Part shown: positions 1-10,697 of the stretch, piece by piece
Layout: each line of letters opens with the position of its first letter
Position numbering within the stretch: the stretch's first letter is position 1
Assembly: GCA_034007705.1 (NCBI GenBank)
Contig: JAVEQK010000018.1
Span: 1 to 63,483, forward strand
Source: UBA10518 sp022837185
GTDB lineage: Bacteria; Desulfobacterota; Desulfobulbia; Desulfobulbales; Desulfobulbaceae
Direction: 5' to 3'
Length of the DNA stretch: 63,483 nucleotides
Notes under the pieces: generated by a model
What the model was told of the DNA's origin: nothing
Database searches by the model: none
Seen by the model: the letters and a program-made list of their open reading frames with translations, nothing else
Made by a program: the position numbers and the translations under genes

Positions 1-318
1 CAGGGACTTGGGGGCGGTCTCCCGGATATCCAGGGCGATGCCCCGGGGCCGCAGGCTCTGCCAGGCCAGGATGAGCAGGAAGAGGCCGCCGGCGAGGGAG
101 AGGGCGCCCAGAATGTTGTGGAAAGCGGACAGTTTTGCCAGGACCAGCAGGGTCAGGAGGATGATCGGCAGGTCGGTGATGATCGGGGCCAGGGCGACCC
201 GGACGCCGGCCGGGATGCCGTGGCGGAGCGTTTCGGAAATGACCAGGGCCAGGAGCGGCCCTGGGGCAAAGCCGGCGGACAGGCCGAGCACCGTGCCGAC
301 GGTCAGGAAATAGAGCAT
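1..318 (-). CDS. LysE/RhtB-family amino-acid exporter, N-terminal part (cut by window edge)
   Basis: Reading the minus strand from an ATG at 316-318 gives 106 uninterrupted codons up to the window edge. The start MLYFLTVGTVLG is followed by GFAPGPLLALVISETLRHG, the proline/glycine signature at the N-terminus of LysE/RhtB translocators. Hydrophobic stretches near residues 4-25, 45-62 and 70-88 match the first three membrane helices. The family exports amino acids or related small molecules across the inner membrane; the substrate cannot be told here. It begins 24 nt after the lolD stop, so it is probably the last visible gene of the lysS-lolC-lolD unit. The C-terminal half lies outside the window. 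Confidence 0.8.
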   Translation of the reverse strand, partial: MLYFLTVGTVLGLSAGFAPGPLLALVISETLRHGIPAGVRVALAPIITDLPIILLTLLVLAKLSAFHNILGALSLAGGLFLLILAWQSLRPRGIALDIRETAPKSL

Positions 319-342
319 GGTGATCCCACGGCGGCCGGGGCC

Positions 343-1039
<697 letters not shown>

Positions 1040-1047
<8 letters not shown>

Positions 1048-2263
1048 AGGTCAGGGCCTCGGCCGGCCGCACCCGGGATGCCTTCCAGGACGGGTAGAGG
1101 GTGGCCGCCAGGGTGATCAGGATGGCGGACAGGGCGATGATCGTCACGTCCAGCGGCACCACCTTGATCGGCATGGTGGACATGGGGTAGACGTTGCTCG
1201 GCAGCTCGATGAACTTGTAGCGCTTGAGGATCGTGCACAGGCCGAGCCCCCCCATGACCCCGAACACGGTGCCGGTGAGGCCGATGACCGCCCCCTGGTA
1301 GAAGAAGATGCGCATGATCGAGCCGGTGGTCGCGCCCATGGACTTGAGGATGGCGATGTCGCGGGTCTTTTCCATGACCACCATGATCAGGGCGCTGATG
1401 ATGTTGAGGGCCGCCACCAGGATGATCAGGTCCAGGGCGATAAAGATGCCTACCTTTTCCAACTTGAGGGCGGCGAACAGGTTCTGGTTGAGCTGCATCC
1501 AGTCGCGGACGGAAAAGCCGGGCCCGAGTTCGGCCCGGATCGATCTGCCGATGACGTCGGCCCGTTCGACATTGGTCACCCGGACCTCGATGCCGTGCAC
1601 GCCCGCTTCGTCGCCGCTCAGGCTGCGGGCGGTGTCCAGGTTGACGAAGCCGAGGGTGGAGTCGTATTCGAACATGCCGGTCTCGAAGATGCCGACGATT
1701 TCACAGGTGCGGATCTTCGGCAGCACCCCCATGGGCGACAGGGGGCCTTCCGGGGAAATCAGGCGGATCCGGCTGCCTGTCCCCACGTTGAGCTGCCGGG
1801 CCAGCTCCAGGCCGATGATGATGCCCGGCAGGTCGCCGGGCAGGTCGAGGTCGGCCAGTTCCCCGCTTTGCATCTGCCGGCCGATATTGATGACCCGGCC
1901 GGCGCCGGCGGGGTCGATGCCGCGCAGCACGATGCCGCTCGATGCCTGGGCGGAGGAAATAAGGGCCTGGCTGTAGATATACGGCGAGGTGGCTTCCACC
2001 CCCTTGACCTGTTCGATCCGGGCGGCGGTTTCCTCCGGATCGGTGATGTTGCCGCCGAAGCGCTGGACCAGGATGTGCGAATTGATGCCGATGATCTGGT
2101 CGCGCAGCCCTTCAGTGAAGCCGGTATAGACGGACAGGACGACGATCAGGGCCATGACCCCCACCGCCACCCCGAGGATGGAGATGACCGAGATCAGGGA
2201 GATGAACTTCTGCTTGCGCTTGGCCCGCAGATAGCGTCGACTGACAAACCATTCAAAATTCAT
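1040..2263 (-). CDS. lolC: Lipoprotein-releasing ABC transporter permease LolC/LolE
   Basis: At 407 residues this has the family's usual length. One N-terminal membrane helix (about residues 22-45, ISVISILGVAVGVMALIVV) is followed by a large periplasmic MacB-like domain and three C-terminal helices. It ends with YPSWKASRVRPAEALTYE, the typical FtsX/LolE tail. It forms the membrane part of the lipoprotein-sorting transporter with the overlapping lolD. Only one permease gene is seen, so it may act as a homodimer (LolF-like) rather than a LolC-LolE pair. It lies 99 nt downstream of lysS, an order I recall from other delta-type bacteria. Confidence 0.92.
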
Positions 2264-2362
2264 GCGGTTCCGCCTGTTGGACCGGTTGCCGGTTGCTGCC
2301 GGAAACGGGGAGCGGTGATAAATCCGCCTTCCCTTTCCGGCTGAATGTGCCGGGGCGGCCGG

Positions 2363-3853
2363 TTATTTCGCCGCTTCCGGTTTGAGGTGGGGAAAGAAAA
2401 TCACGTCCCGGATCGACGGAGAGTCCGTCAGCAGCATGACCAGCCGGTCGATGCCGATGCCCTCGCCCGCGGCCGGCGGCATGCCGTATTCCAGGGCCCG
2501 GATGTAGTCGTAGTCCAGCTCCGGGTGGACCTCTTCGTCCTCGCCCCGTTCGTCAATCTGTCTCTGAAACCGCTGCAGTTGGTCGTCCGGATCGTTGAGC
2601 TCGCTGAAGGCATTGGCGATTTCGCGGCCGGTGATGAACAGCTCGAAGCGGTCGGTCACCGTCGGGTCCTTTTCGTTGCAGCGGGCCAGCGGCGAGACTT
2701 CGGTGGGGTACGAGGTCACGAAGGTCGGGTTGACGAGCTTCTCCTCCACCAGCAGTTCAAACAGCTCGGTCTTGGCCTTTCCCGGGCCGGCATCGGGCTG
2801 CAGCTCAATCCCTTTTTCGGCCGCCAGCCCCATGACCGCCCGGTCGTCCTGCAGCACGGCGGGGTCGAGGCCGCCCACCTCGATCAGGGCCTGTTCCAGG
2901 GTATACCGCTTCCAGGGAGGCGCCAGGTTGACATGCTGTCCCTGGTAGGTCAGCTCCATGGAGCCCGTCACCTCGTCGGCCAGCCAGGAGATCATCTCCT
3001 CGGTCAGGTCCATGAGCTCCTGGTAGGTTGTGTAGGCCTGGTAAAACTCCAGCATGGTGAATTCGGGGTTGTGCTTGGTGGAAAGGCCTTCGTTGCGGAA
3101 ATTGCGGTTGATTTCAAAGACCTTCTCAAATCCGCCGACCAGGAGGCGCTTCAGGTACAGTTCCGGGGCGATGCGCAGGTAGAGGTCGATGCCCAGGGCC
3201 TTGTGATGGGTCTTGAACGGCTTGGCCGTCGCCCCGCCCGGGATGGCCTGCATCATCGGCGTTTCGACCTCCAGGAAACCCCTGTTGGACAGAAATTCGC
3301 GGATCAGGCGGATGACGTCGACCCGCTTGCGGAAGGTCTCGCGCACCTCGGGATTGACGATCAGGTCCACATAGCGCTGGCGGTAGCGGGTTTCGACATC
3401 GGTCAGGCCGTGGAATTTTTCCGGCAGGGGCCGCATGGACTTGGTGATCATTTCCAGGCGGTTGGCCTCGAGGGACAGTTCGCCGGTCCTGGTCTTGAAC
3501 AGCCGGCCGTGGGCGCCGACAATATCGCCCACATCCCATTTCTTGAAGAGCTGGTATTCCTCCTTGCCCAGCATATCCTGCCTGGCGTAGATCTGGAGGC
3601 GGCCGGTCTCGTCCTGGATATGGAAGAATGAGGCCTTGCCGAATTTGCGCATGGACATGATCCGGCCGGCAACCCGGTAGGTATCGCCGTCTTCCTCGTA
3701 CGATTCGGGCCCGAGAAACTCGCCGCGGGGCAATATGTCCGCTATGGGACAGGGATTCTTGAATTCATTGCTGAACAGCTTGACGCCGTTGTCGGCCAGC
3801 AAGCGGGCTTTTTCGCGGCGCTGGTTGATCAGGTTGCTGCTTTGAGTGTCCAT
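2363..3853 (-). CDS. lysS: Lysyl-tRNA synthetase, class II
   Basis: This 496-residue class II enzyme charges tRNA-Lys. An N-terminal OB-fold anticodon-binding domain (about residues 65-150, with GRIMSMRKFGKASFFHIQD) leads to the catalytic core. Motif 2 is around FRNEGLSTKHNPEFTMLEFY and motif 3 is GIGIDRLVMLLTD near the C-terminus. Length and domain order match bacterial LysS. No strong Shine-Dalgarno precedes the ATG at 3853. The gene lies 52 nt downstream of the MetE-like gene and 99 nt upstream of lolC, so it may share transcripts with both. Confidence 0.96.
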   Translation of the reverse strand: MDTQSSNLINQRREKARLLADNGVKLFSNEFKNPCPIADILPRGEFLGPESYEEDGDTYRVAGRIMSMRKFGKASFFHIQDETGRLQIYARQDMLGKEEYQLFKKWDVGDIVGAHGRLFKTRTGELSLEANRLEMITKSMRPLPEKFHGLTDVETRYRQRYVDLIVNPEVRETFRKRVDVIRLIREFLSNRGFLEVETPMMQAIPGGATAKPFKTHHKALGIDLYLRIAPELYLKRLLVGGFEKVFEINRNFRNEGLSTKHNPEFTMLEFYQAYTTYQELMDLTEEMISWLADEVTGSMELTYQGQHVNLAPPWKRYTLEQALIEVGGLDPAVLQDDRAVMGLAAEKGIELQPDAGPGKAKTELFELLVEEKLVNPTFVTSYPTEVSPLARCNEKDPTVTDRFELFITGREIANAFSELNDPDDQLQRFQRQIDERGEDEEVHPELDYDYIRALEYGMPPAAGEGIGIDRLVMLLTDSPSIRDVIFFPHLKPEAAK

Positions 3854-3905
3854 GGCTGGTGTTCGTTAAAAGAGATGAAATGGTTGATGCGGCATGGGGC
3901 CGCGG

Positions 3906-5015
3906 TTACAAAAATTTCCCCCGCAGGGCGGCGGAGACCTCATGGGTGAGTTCCAGCACCCTGGCAGCCAGTTCAGGTGACAGGGAGCCCGTGCCGCAGC
4001 TCGGGGTGATCAGGGTCTGGCGGAGAATGTCCGCCTTGCCGCGTTCGGGCATGGTGACGGTGTCCATCTGCGTTTCCCAGAGGCTGCACAGGGAGTCGGG
4101 GGTCTCCTTGCGGATGCTTTCTTCACTGGAGGTCGGCACCCCGCCCCAGGCAAGGATTCCGCCCCGGTCAAGAAAGGCGTGCAACTCGCGGCCGAGGGGG
4201 GCGATCCGGTCGAAATAGCCGTAGGCGTCGAAACTGAGGATGTCGATGTCCGACCCCAGCAGCGTTTCCCAGTCGGTGTTGGCGCAGACATGGATTCCGG
4301 CCAGGCCCCCGGCCAGGTGGACGGCGGTGACCACTTCGTTGATCATGTCCCTGATCTCGTCGGTGCTGACGCTGATAAAGGCCGAGGAGCCGAGGCCCGC
4401 CAGGGCGGGCTCGTCAATGAAGAGCAGGACGGGCCGGCCGCTGCATTCCCCCAGCAGCCTGGCCTGCCAGGCCGCTTTGAGGGCGAGGGCCTTGATCACC
4501 ATGTCGCGGATGGTCGCGTCGAAGTAGCCGGCGCGGCCCTCGCTGTCCTTGATTCCGGTCAGCATGGTGAACGGTCCGGTGACCTGGCCCTTGACGGCTT
4601 TGACATTTTGGGCCGCGGCCAGGGCGCGCAGGCGCTCGGCCAGCAGGTACAGCCCCGCGGCCCGTTCCCTGCTCACCGTAAATCCCGACTTGTCCAGGGC
4701 CTCGGGATTGCCGACGGCGGCAAGGTAGTCTTCGTAAAAGGCCAGCATGGCTCCCTCAAAGTCGGGGCCGGAGATATCGAAGAAAATTCTGCCGTCCGGG
4801 CCGCCGGGGTCCTGTTCCTTGATGCAGGGGATGTTCTCGGCAAACTGCGGCAGCATCCTTTCCATCGGGTTGGACGGCAGCTGGGGCCAGAGAGGTATTT
4901 CCGGCGTTGCCTGCAAAATCCAGTCAAGGGCTGTTTCGTGGCTGTCCAGCGGCAGACTCCCGATCAGGACGGGCAGGCCGTCGGCGCTGAATCGGCCGGA
5001 ACCGGCTGTGGTCAT
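3906..5015 (-). CDS. MetE/UROD-like protein (possible methyltransferase)
   Basis: The 369-residue protein resembles the catalytic half of cobalamin-independent methionine synthase (the UROD/MetE-like fold). It has no N-terminal MetE half (full MetE is about 750 residues). Candidate metal ligands are the His and Cys in GIHVCANTDW and the Cys in TPSCGTGSL near the end; VKGQVTGPFTM and FIDEPALAGLG also match conserved MetE core segments. It may use a methyl donor other than polyglutamyl folate, as described for other short core-MetE proteins, but the substrate is unknown. The start at 5015 has GAGGTG 8 nt upstream. A 183-nt leader separates it from rlmD and contains a long-range inverted repeat. 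Confidence 0.7.
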   Translation of the reverse strand: MTTAGSGRFSADGLPVLIGSLPLDSHETALDWILQATPEIPLWPQLPSNPMERMLPQFAENIPCIKEQDPGGPDGRIFFDISGPDFEGAMLAFYEDYLAAVGNPEALDKSGFTVSRERAAGLYLLAERLRALAAAQNVKAVKGQVTGPFTMLTGIKDSEGRAGYFDATIRDMVIKALALKAAWQARLLGECSGRPVLLFIDEPALAGLGSSAFISVSTDEIRDMINEVVTAVHLAGGLAGIHVCANTDWETLLGSDIDILSFDAYGYFDRIAPLGRELHAFLDRGGILAWGGVPTSSEESIRKETPDSLCSLWETQMDTVTMPERGKADILRQTLITPSCGTGSLSPELAARVLELTHEVSAALRGKFL

Positions 5016-5059
5016 TCTATTGCACCTCGCGGGAAGAACTTTGGGAATCGGTTTATGTT

Positions 5060-5148
5060 GTGATTACCGACCGCAGCGGCGGAAGATGCACCCGAATCAG
5101 GGGTTGTGTTCCAGGCTCGGTAAAAGAGTCGACCAATGGGGTAATCAC
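5060..5148 (-). promoter_or_regulatory. Possible structured leader RNA of the MetE-like gene
   Basis: In the direction of the gene, GTGATTACC (5148-5140) and its exact complement GGTAATCAC (5068-5060) enclose 71 nt. That interior can form smaller hairpins, for example CCGC-CGCT-GCGG and ACCC-CTGATT-CGGGT. A closing 9-bp stem around internal hairpins is the layout of many riboswitches. I do not recognise a SAM, cobalamin or THF riboswitch core. The same two arms could instead be two halves of a protein operator. The region ends 44 nt before the start codon. Confidence 0.35.
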
Positions 5149-5198
5149 ATTCCGTTCCAAAGAAAAATCTTAATAATTAGTGCGAAGACGGTGTTATG

Positions 5199-6485
5199 TC
5201 AATTTTTTTCCAGCAGGGCGACGGATTCGATGTGATGGGTCTGCGGGAACATGTCGACCGGGGTGAGGGCGGTCAGGGAATAGTTCCCGTTCGTCAGGAT
5301 GGCGAGGTCGCGCGCCAGGGTCGCCGGGTCGCAGGAGACGTAGAGTATTTTTTTCACGCCCAGGTTGGCCAGCAGGGCGGATTCACGGGCAGCCCCGCTG
5401 CGGGGCGGGTCGAGCAGAACGAGGTCGAACGGCGGCCGGTGCCGCGGGAGACGCCGGAGGGCGGACAACACGTCGCCGGCGATGAACCGCGTGCCGGCAA
5501 CGCCCGCCGCCTCGGCGTTGATTGCGGCGCGGGCGATGCTTTCCCTGTTCCATTCCACCCCGGTCACCCGGGCGCCGGCGATGGCCAGGGGGACGGAAAA
5601 ATTGCCCATGCCGCAGAAGAGGTCAAGGACACTGCTTCCCGCAACAGGTCCGGCCAGGGCCAGCACCAGACTGATCAGCCGGCTGTTCTGTTCGGCGTTG
5701 ACCTGGGAAAAACAGCCGGGCGTCCAGGTCAGGAAAAAGGGGCGGCCGGCCGGGCCGGCGTCAAAGTCCTGGCGCAGCAGGCCCTGCCGCCGGCCGTCCC
5801 GGTCAAGGACCCCGACATCGTCAACGGAGCTGAGCGAATCGGCCAGGCCGGCAGCCAGGGATGGTTCGACGGTTTTTCCAGGGCGGGGGCGCAGCCGGAC
5901 CAGGATCAGGTTGTCGGCGGGGCTGTGCAGGAGGTCAAGCTCGCCCATCGACTCCCCCAGGGCAGGCAGCAGAGGGGATCGGCTTATTTCCAGGAGGGCC
6001 CGGTTGAGGGGGGCGGTCGCCACAGGGCAATGGTCGACGGCGGCCAGCTCGTTGCTTTCATTTCTGCAGAAACCCATCGCTCCGGCCGGGGACAGCTTGA
6101 GCCGGAGCCGGCGGCGGTACTGCCAGGCCGAGGGGGAGGGCACCATGGGGCGCAGAACGGATGGGGAGAAGTCGATTTTACCGCGCCGCAGAGTTTCGAG
6201 GATGATTTCCATCTTGATCCGCTGTTGGGCGGCGGCGGCGATGTGCTGGAAATCGCAGCCCCCGCATTGCGTATAGTACGGGCAGAGGGGCTGGACCCGG
6301 TCGGGGGAGGGGGCGAGGATCTCGACTGCTTCGGCGTCGATATGTCCCCGGTGTTTTTTTCTTTCCCGGTACAGGATCGTCTCGCCGGGCAGAACGAACC
6401 GGGCGAGAACGACCATGCCGTCCCGCCGCCGGCCGAGGCCGTAACCGCCGGCAATTATTTTTTCGATGTGGACAGTTTCACCCAT
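5199..6485 (-). CDS. rlmD: 23S rRNA (uracil-5-)-methyltransferase, RlmD/RumA type
   Basis: The 428-residue protein starts with a TRAM-like RNA-binding domain (about residues 1-60). A cluster CPYYTQCGGCDFQH follows, whose cysteines, with an earlier or later Cys, would bind a [4Fe-4S] cluster. The methyltransferase fold carries the SAM motif DLFCGMGNFSVPLA, the DPPRSG motif and the catalytic SCDPATLARD. The family methylates C5 of a uracil in 23S rRNA (U1939 in E. coli) or in related RNAs; which site is modified here cannot be read. It is divergent from the regulator gene at 6741 across a 255-nt spacer in which I see no clear promoter. Confidence 0.88.
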   Translation of the reverse strand: MGETVHIEKIIAGGYGLGRRRDGMVVLARFVLPGETILYRERKKHRGHIDAEAVEILAPSPDRVQPLCPYYTQCGGCDFQHIAAAAQQRIKMEIILETLRRGKIDFSPSVLRPMVPSPSAWQYRRRLRLKLSPAGAMGFCRNESNELAAVDHCPVATAPLNRALLEISRSPLLPALGESMGELDLLHSPADNLILVRLRPRPGKTVEPSLAAGLADSLSSVDDVGVLDRDGRRQGLLRQDFDAGPAGRPFFLTWTPGCFSQVNAEQNSRLISLVLALAGPVAGSSVLDLFCGMGNFSVPLAIAGARVTGVEWNRESIARAAINAEAAGVAGTRFIAGDVLSALRRLPRHRPPFDLVLLDPPRSGAARESALLANLGVKKILYVSCDPATLARDLAILTNGNYSLTALTPVDMFPQTHHIESVALLEKN

Positions 6486-6740
6486 TCGTGTTTACCATTT
6501 AAAAAACGGGAAAGGTGCGGTAAGCTGTTGTTTCGTCCTGCCGTAGGCTGTCAGGGACCCGGCTCGCCGGAATCATCAGGCCGTCAGTCGGCAGCCGGAC
6601 AGCCGCTTTCCATGATGCCCTTCCGCTGACTGCGGGATGCGCCACGCTGCCGGTTTCAGCTTAGCGTGGAACGGGTCGGGGCGCAAGACACATATTGGAG
6701 CCTTCGGGCGGATCGGAAACAACCCGGTCAACAACCTTTG

Positions 6741-8096
<1,356 letters not shown>

Positions 8097-8194
8097 ACCG
8101 GCTGTTCCGGGGCCCTGCGGGGAACTGCTTCCGGTGGCGGGCGGGAAAAAAATATTGAATAATCGGTCAAAATCTTTTTTCGTAGGAAGACCTG

Positions 8195-8223
8195 TTGACG
8201 CGGTTTCCGGCTTGTGGTAGAAG
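8195..8223 (+). promoter_or_regulatory. Sigma-70-type promoter before the aminotransferase
   Basis: TTGACG (8195-8200) and TAGAAG (8218-8223) are separated by 17 nt, and TGTGG directly precedes the -10 element. Transcription would start near 8230, giving a leader of about 90 nt. The match is by eye only. Confidence 0.5.
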
Positions 8224-8322
8224 CCCGATTTTACCCTGATTTTAGTGACTTTCGTGTACCAGTATATCAACGGGGGGTACGGTTCCCGGCCTCCCGGTTC
8301 AATAACGAACGGAGAACTTGCA

Positions 8323-9633
8323 ATGCGAACGGATATTGTCCATATCGGTGCGGGCGAGCTGACGTACGAGATCCGCAATATCGTCAACGTCGGTGAGAAA
8401 CTGCAGAAACTCGGTGTTCCCGTCAACTGGGAGAATATCGGTGATCCCATCGCCAAGGGCGAGGATATTCCGTCCTGGATGAAGGAGATCGTCGTCGAAG
8501 CCGTTCGGGACAATGCCACTTACGGCTACAGCCCCACCAAGGGTATTCTGACCACCCGCGAGTATATCGCCGAGCAGGTGAACAGCAGAGGGGGAACGCA
8601 GATCGACTCAGGCGACATCATCTTCTTCAACGGCCTGGGAGACGCGATCTCCAAGGTATTCGGATTCCTGAAGCGGACGGCGCGGGTGATCGTCCCGACA
8701 CCCAGCTATACCACCCACTCGTCAGCGGAAGCAGCCCACGCCGGTGACCGGCCCGTTACCTATATCCTCGATCCCAACCACTACTGGTACCCCGACCTCG
8801 AAGATATCGAGAACCATATCAAGTACAACCCGGCCGTGGCCGGGATTCTGATCATCAACCCCGACAACCCCACCGGCGCGGTCTACCCGGAGCACATCCT
8901 GCGGGACATCGTCAAAATCGCCGAAAAGAACGACCTGTTCATCATCTGCGACGAGGTCTACCAGAACATGACGTACAACGGCACCAGGGCGGTGCCGCTC
9001 TGCACGATCATCGGCGACAGGGTGCCGGCCATCTGCATGCGGGGCATTTCCAAGGAGATGCCGTGGCCCGGCAGCCGCTGCGGCTGGATCGAAGTGTACA
9101 ACGGCCACCGCGACCCGATGTTCGAGAAGTATATCAATTCCATCGTCAACGCCAAGATGGTTGAAGTCTGCTCGACGACCCTGCCCCAGACCGTCCTGCC
9201 CAGGATCCAGTCCCATCCGGAATACCACGCCTACCTGGAGGAACGGATCAGGAGGTATGAGTGGTGCTCCAACGTGGCGTATGACATCCTGAAGGATGTC
9301 AAGGGATTGCTGGTGAACCGGACCAACGGGGCGTTTTACATGAGTGCGGCGTTCATCAACGGCACCCTGAACCACCGGCAGAGCCTGCCCATTGAAAATG
9401 AAGATGTCAGGAAATCGGTCGCGGAACTGGTCTCAGGGCCTGACGTGTCGCCGGACAAGAGGTTTGTCTATTATCTGCTGGCGTCAACCGGAGTCTGCGT
9501 GGTTCCGCTCTCCTCTTTCGCCACCGACCTGCAGGGATTCCGCATTACGCTGCTGGAACAGGACAAGGAAAGATTCATCGGGATTTTCAAGACCATCGCC
9601 GCGAGCATCAAGGCGTATATCGAGTCCGCGTAG
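8323..9633 (+). CDS. PLP-dependent aminotransferase, class I/II (AspC/AlaA-like)
   Basis: This 436-residue fold-type I aminotransferase shows the NPDNPTG motif (Asn182), CDEVY with the PLP-pyridine Asp210, and SKEMPWPG with the PLP lysine at about residue 244. The Arg of SRCGW follows for the substrate carboxylate. The family swaps amino groups between amino acids and 2-oxoacids; the acceptor is not predictable from sequence. The start at 8323 is set by GGAG at 8311-8314; upstream in-frame codons reach 8245 but lack a ribosome site. At 436 residues it is somewhat longer than typical AspC. It stands alone between a promoter at 8195 and a non-coding stretch. Confidence 0.88.
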   Translation: MRTDIVHIGAGELTYEIRNIVNVGEKLQKLGVPVNWENIGDPIAKGEDIPSWMKEIVVEAVRDNATYGYSPTKGILTTREYIAEQVNSRGGTQIDSGDIIFFNGLGDAISKVFGFLKRTARVIVPTPSYTTHSSAEAAHAGDRPVTYILDPNHYWYPDLEDIENHIKYNPAVAGILIINPDNPTGAVYPEHILRDIVKIAEKNDLFIICDEVYQNMTYNGTRAVPLCTIIGDRVPAICMRGISKEMPWPGSRCGWIEVYNGHRDPMFEKYINSIVNAKMVEVCSTTLPQTVLPRIQSHPEYHAYLEERIRRYEWCSNVAYDILKDVKGLLVNRTNGAFYMSAAFINGTLNHRQSLPIENEDVRKSVAELVSGPDVSPDKRFVYYLLASTGVCVVPLSSFATDLQGFRITLLEQDKERFIGIFKTIAASIKAYIESA

Positions 9634-9645
9634 CCTATATACTGA

Positions 9646-9672
9646 AGCGGGGAGCGGGGGAGCGGGGAGCGG
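9646..9672. repeat. Tandem AGCGGGG(G) repeat
   Basis: Four imperfect units of 7-8 nt follow the aminotransferase stop codon by 12 nt. The stretch is low-complexity intergenic sequence; no terminator-like U-tract follows it. Confidence 0.7.
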
Positions 9673-9789
9673 AAAGGGAGGAGTTTGCTCCGCCCTCGGC
9701 ACGAAGTGCAATTACCCGGTCTTCCGTTTCGGGCGGAACGGGCTGACCAGTCACGGGGGAAGCCCGCCCGGGAGGAGGCGGTGCTCCTC

Positions 9790-9849
9790 ACAATTTAATT
9801 GTCTTCCGGGCGGTTGCTTTCTTGACAACCTTTCAGCCCATTCTTAATG
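9790..9849 (+). promoter_or_regulatory. Possible grpE promoter with an upstream palindrome
   Basis: TTGACA (9822-9827) is followed after 17 nt by the weak -10 candidate TAATGT. The palindrome ACAATTTAATTGT (9790-9802) sits 20 bp upstream and could bind a regulator. The sequence CTTGACAACC here recurs before dnaK. The leader to the GTG start would be about 125 nt. Confidence 0.3.
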
Positions 9850-9978
9850 TTGGCCATAAGTTATCCAAGAAAACGGTTTTCGTTTTCCATCATGTTGATT
9901 CCATTGAAGTCTTCATCACTGATGCCTGGACCGCGGCACTGCGTCCCGGCTCATGCTGAGCTATGAAGGAGAGTGTTT

Positions 9979-10560
9979 GTGCCTGAAGAAAAAAATAATG
10001 TGCGGAACGAACCCGCCGGGGAAGAGGCTGCGCCTGCGGAGGAAATACAGCAGCAGTCCGGAAATTTCGCAGCCGAAGCCGAACAGCTTGAACACGACAT
10101 CGACGCTCTTCGCCTGGAAGCGGAGGAAAACCGGGACCGGCTGCTTCGACTGGCCGCCGAATTCGAGAATTACAAGAAACGAATGACCCGGGAACGGGAA
10201 GTCCTGCTGAAATATGCCGGCGAGAACATTCTGCGCGAACTGCTGACCACGGTCGACAACCTCGACCGGGCCATTGAGCAGGCCACCGCAGATTCGGATA
10301 ATCCCCGGCAGAAGCTCGATTCGATGCTCGAAGGGGTTGAGCTGACCAGGAAAGGGCTGCTGGCCACCCTGGAAAAATTCGATGTCACGCCCATCGACAG
10401 TATCGGCAAGAAATTTGATCCGAACGTGCAGGAAGCCATGGCCATGGAATCCAGCGCCGAAGTCCGGGAAAATCATGTGCTGCGCGAGTTCGTCAAGGGC
10501 TACCGGTTCAAGGACAGGCTCCTGCGCCCCGCCAAGGTGGTCGTTTCCAGCGGTTGCTGA
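9979..10560 (+). CDS. grpE: Nucleotide exchange factor GrpE
   Basis: The 193-residue protein has an acidic, glutamate-rich N-terminal tail and then a long coiled coil (about residues 30-85, containing RLAAEFENYKKR). The C-terminal beta domain holds the conserved NPNVQEAMA-like segment (here DPNVQEAMA) and the ending RPAKVVVS. GrpE releases ADP from DnaK, encoded next. I prefer the GTG at 9979 over the GTG at 9973 because AAGGAGA (9966-9972) would touch the earlier codon but stands 6 nt from the later one. dnaJ is not in this window. Confidence 0.95.
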   Translation: MPEEKNNVRNEPAGEEAAPAEEIQQQSGNFAAEAEQLEHDIDALRLEAEENRDRLLRLAAEFENYKKRMTREREVLLKYAGENILRELLTTVDNLDRAIEQATADSDNPRQKLDSMLEGVELTRKGLLATLEKFDVTPIDSIGKKFDPNVQEAMAMESSAEVRENHVLREFVKGYRFKDRLLRPAKVVVSSGC

Positions 10561-10596
10561 AAATGGGATGTTCTGTTTTTGACAGCCCGGACCGGA

Positions 10597-10630
10597 CTTG
10601 ACAACCGAGGTTTTATGCACATTATACAAT
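10597..10630 (+). promoter_or_regulatory. Candidate dnaK promoter
   Basis: CTTGAC (10597-10602) is followed after 14 nt by GCACATTA (10617-10624), a partial match to the heat-shock sigma-32 pattern CTTGAA-N13-17-CCCCATNT. The same bases also read as a housekeeping -35 (TTGACA) with a poor -10 (TTATAC). Which sigma factor uses it cannot be settled by eye. Confidence 0.35.
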
Positions 10631-10632
10631 GA

Positions 10633-10652
10633 ACGGCAGGCGCACCTGCCGT
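10633..10652 (+). promoter_or_regulatory. Stem-loop at the start of the dnaK leader
   Basis: ACGGCAGG and CCTGCCGT form a perfect 8-bp stem around the 4-nt loop CGCA. No U-tract follows, so it is not a terminator. It lies about where the candidate promoter would start transcription, so it may sit at the very 5' end of the mRNA. Confidence 0.55.
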
Positions 10653-10697
10653 CATTGAAAGACAATATCAATTGAAATAATCAAGGAGCAGAAGATC

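Larger units (their letters stand above)
9634..9978 (+). other. Intergenic region upstream of grpE
   Basis: No gene is seen in these 345 nt. The first part has four tandem AGCGGGG(G) units (9646-9672). A palindrome ACAATTTAATTGT lies at 9790-9802, and TTGACA occurs at 9822-9827. The last 120 nt are AT-richer and probably hold the grpE control region. I see no CIRCE element (the HrcA operator). Confidence 0.6.

Noticed and set aside
5016..5198. Known SAM or cobalamin riboswitch before the MetE-like gene
   Set aside because: No conserved core of either class could be found; only the long-range inverted repeat is real, so it is reported as an unassigned structure.
9634..9978. CIRCE (HrcA) operator before grpE
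   Set aside because: No TTAGCACTC-N9-GAGTGCTAA sequence is present here or before dnaK.
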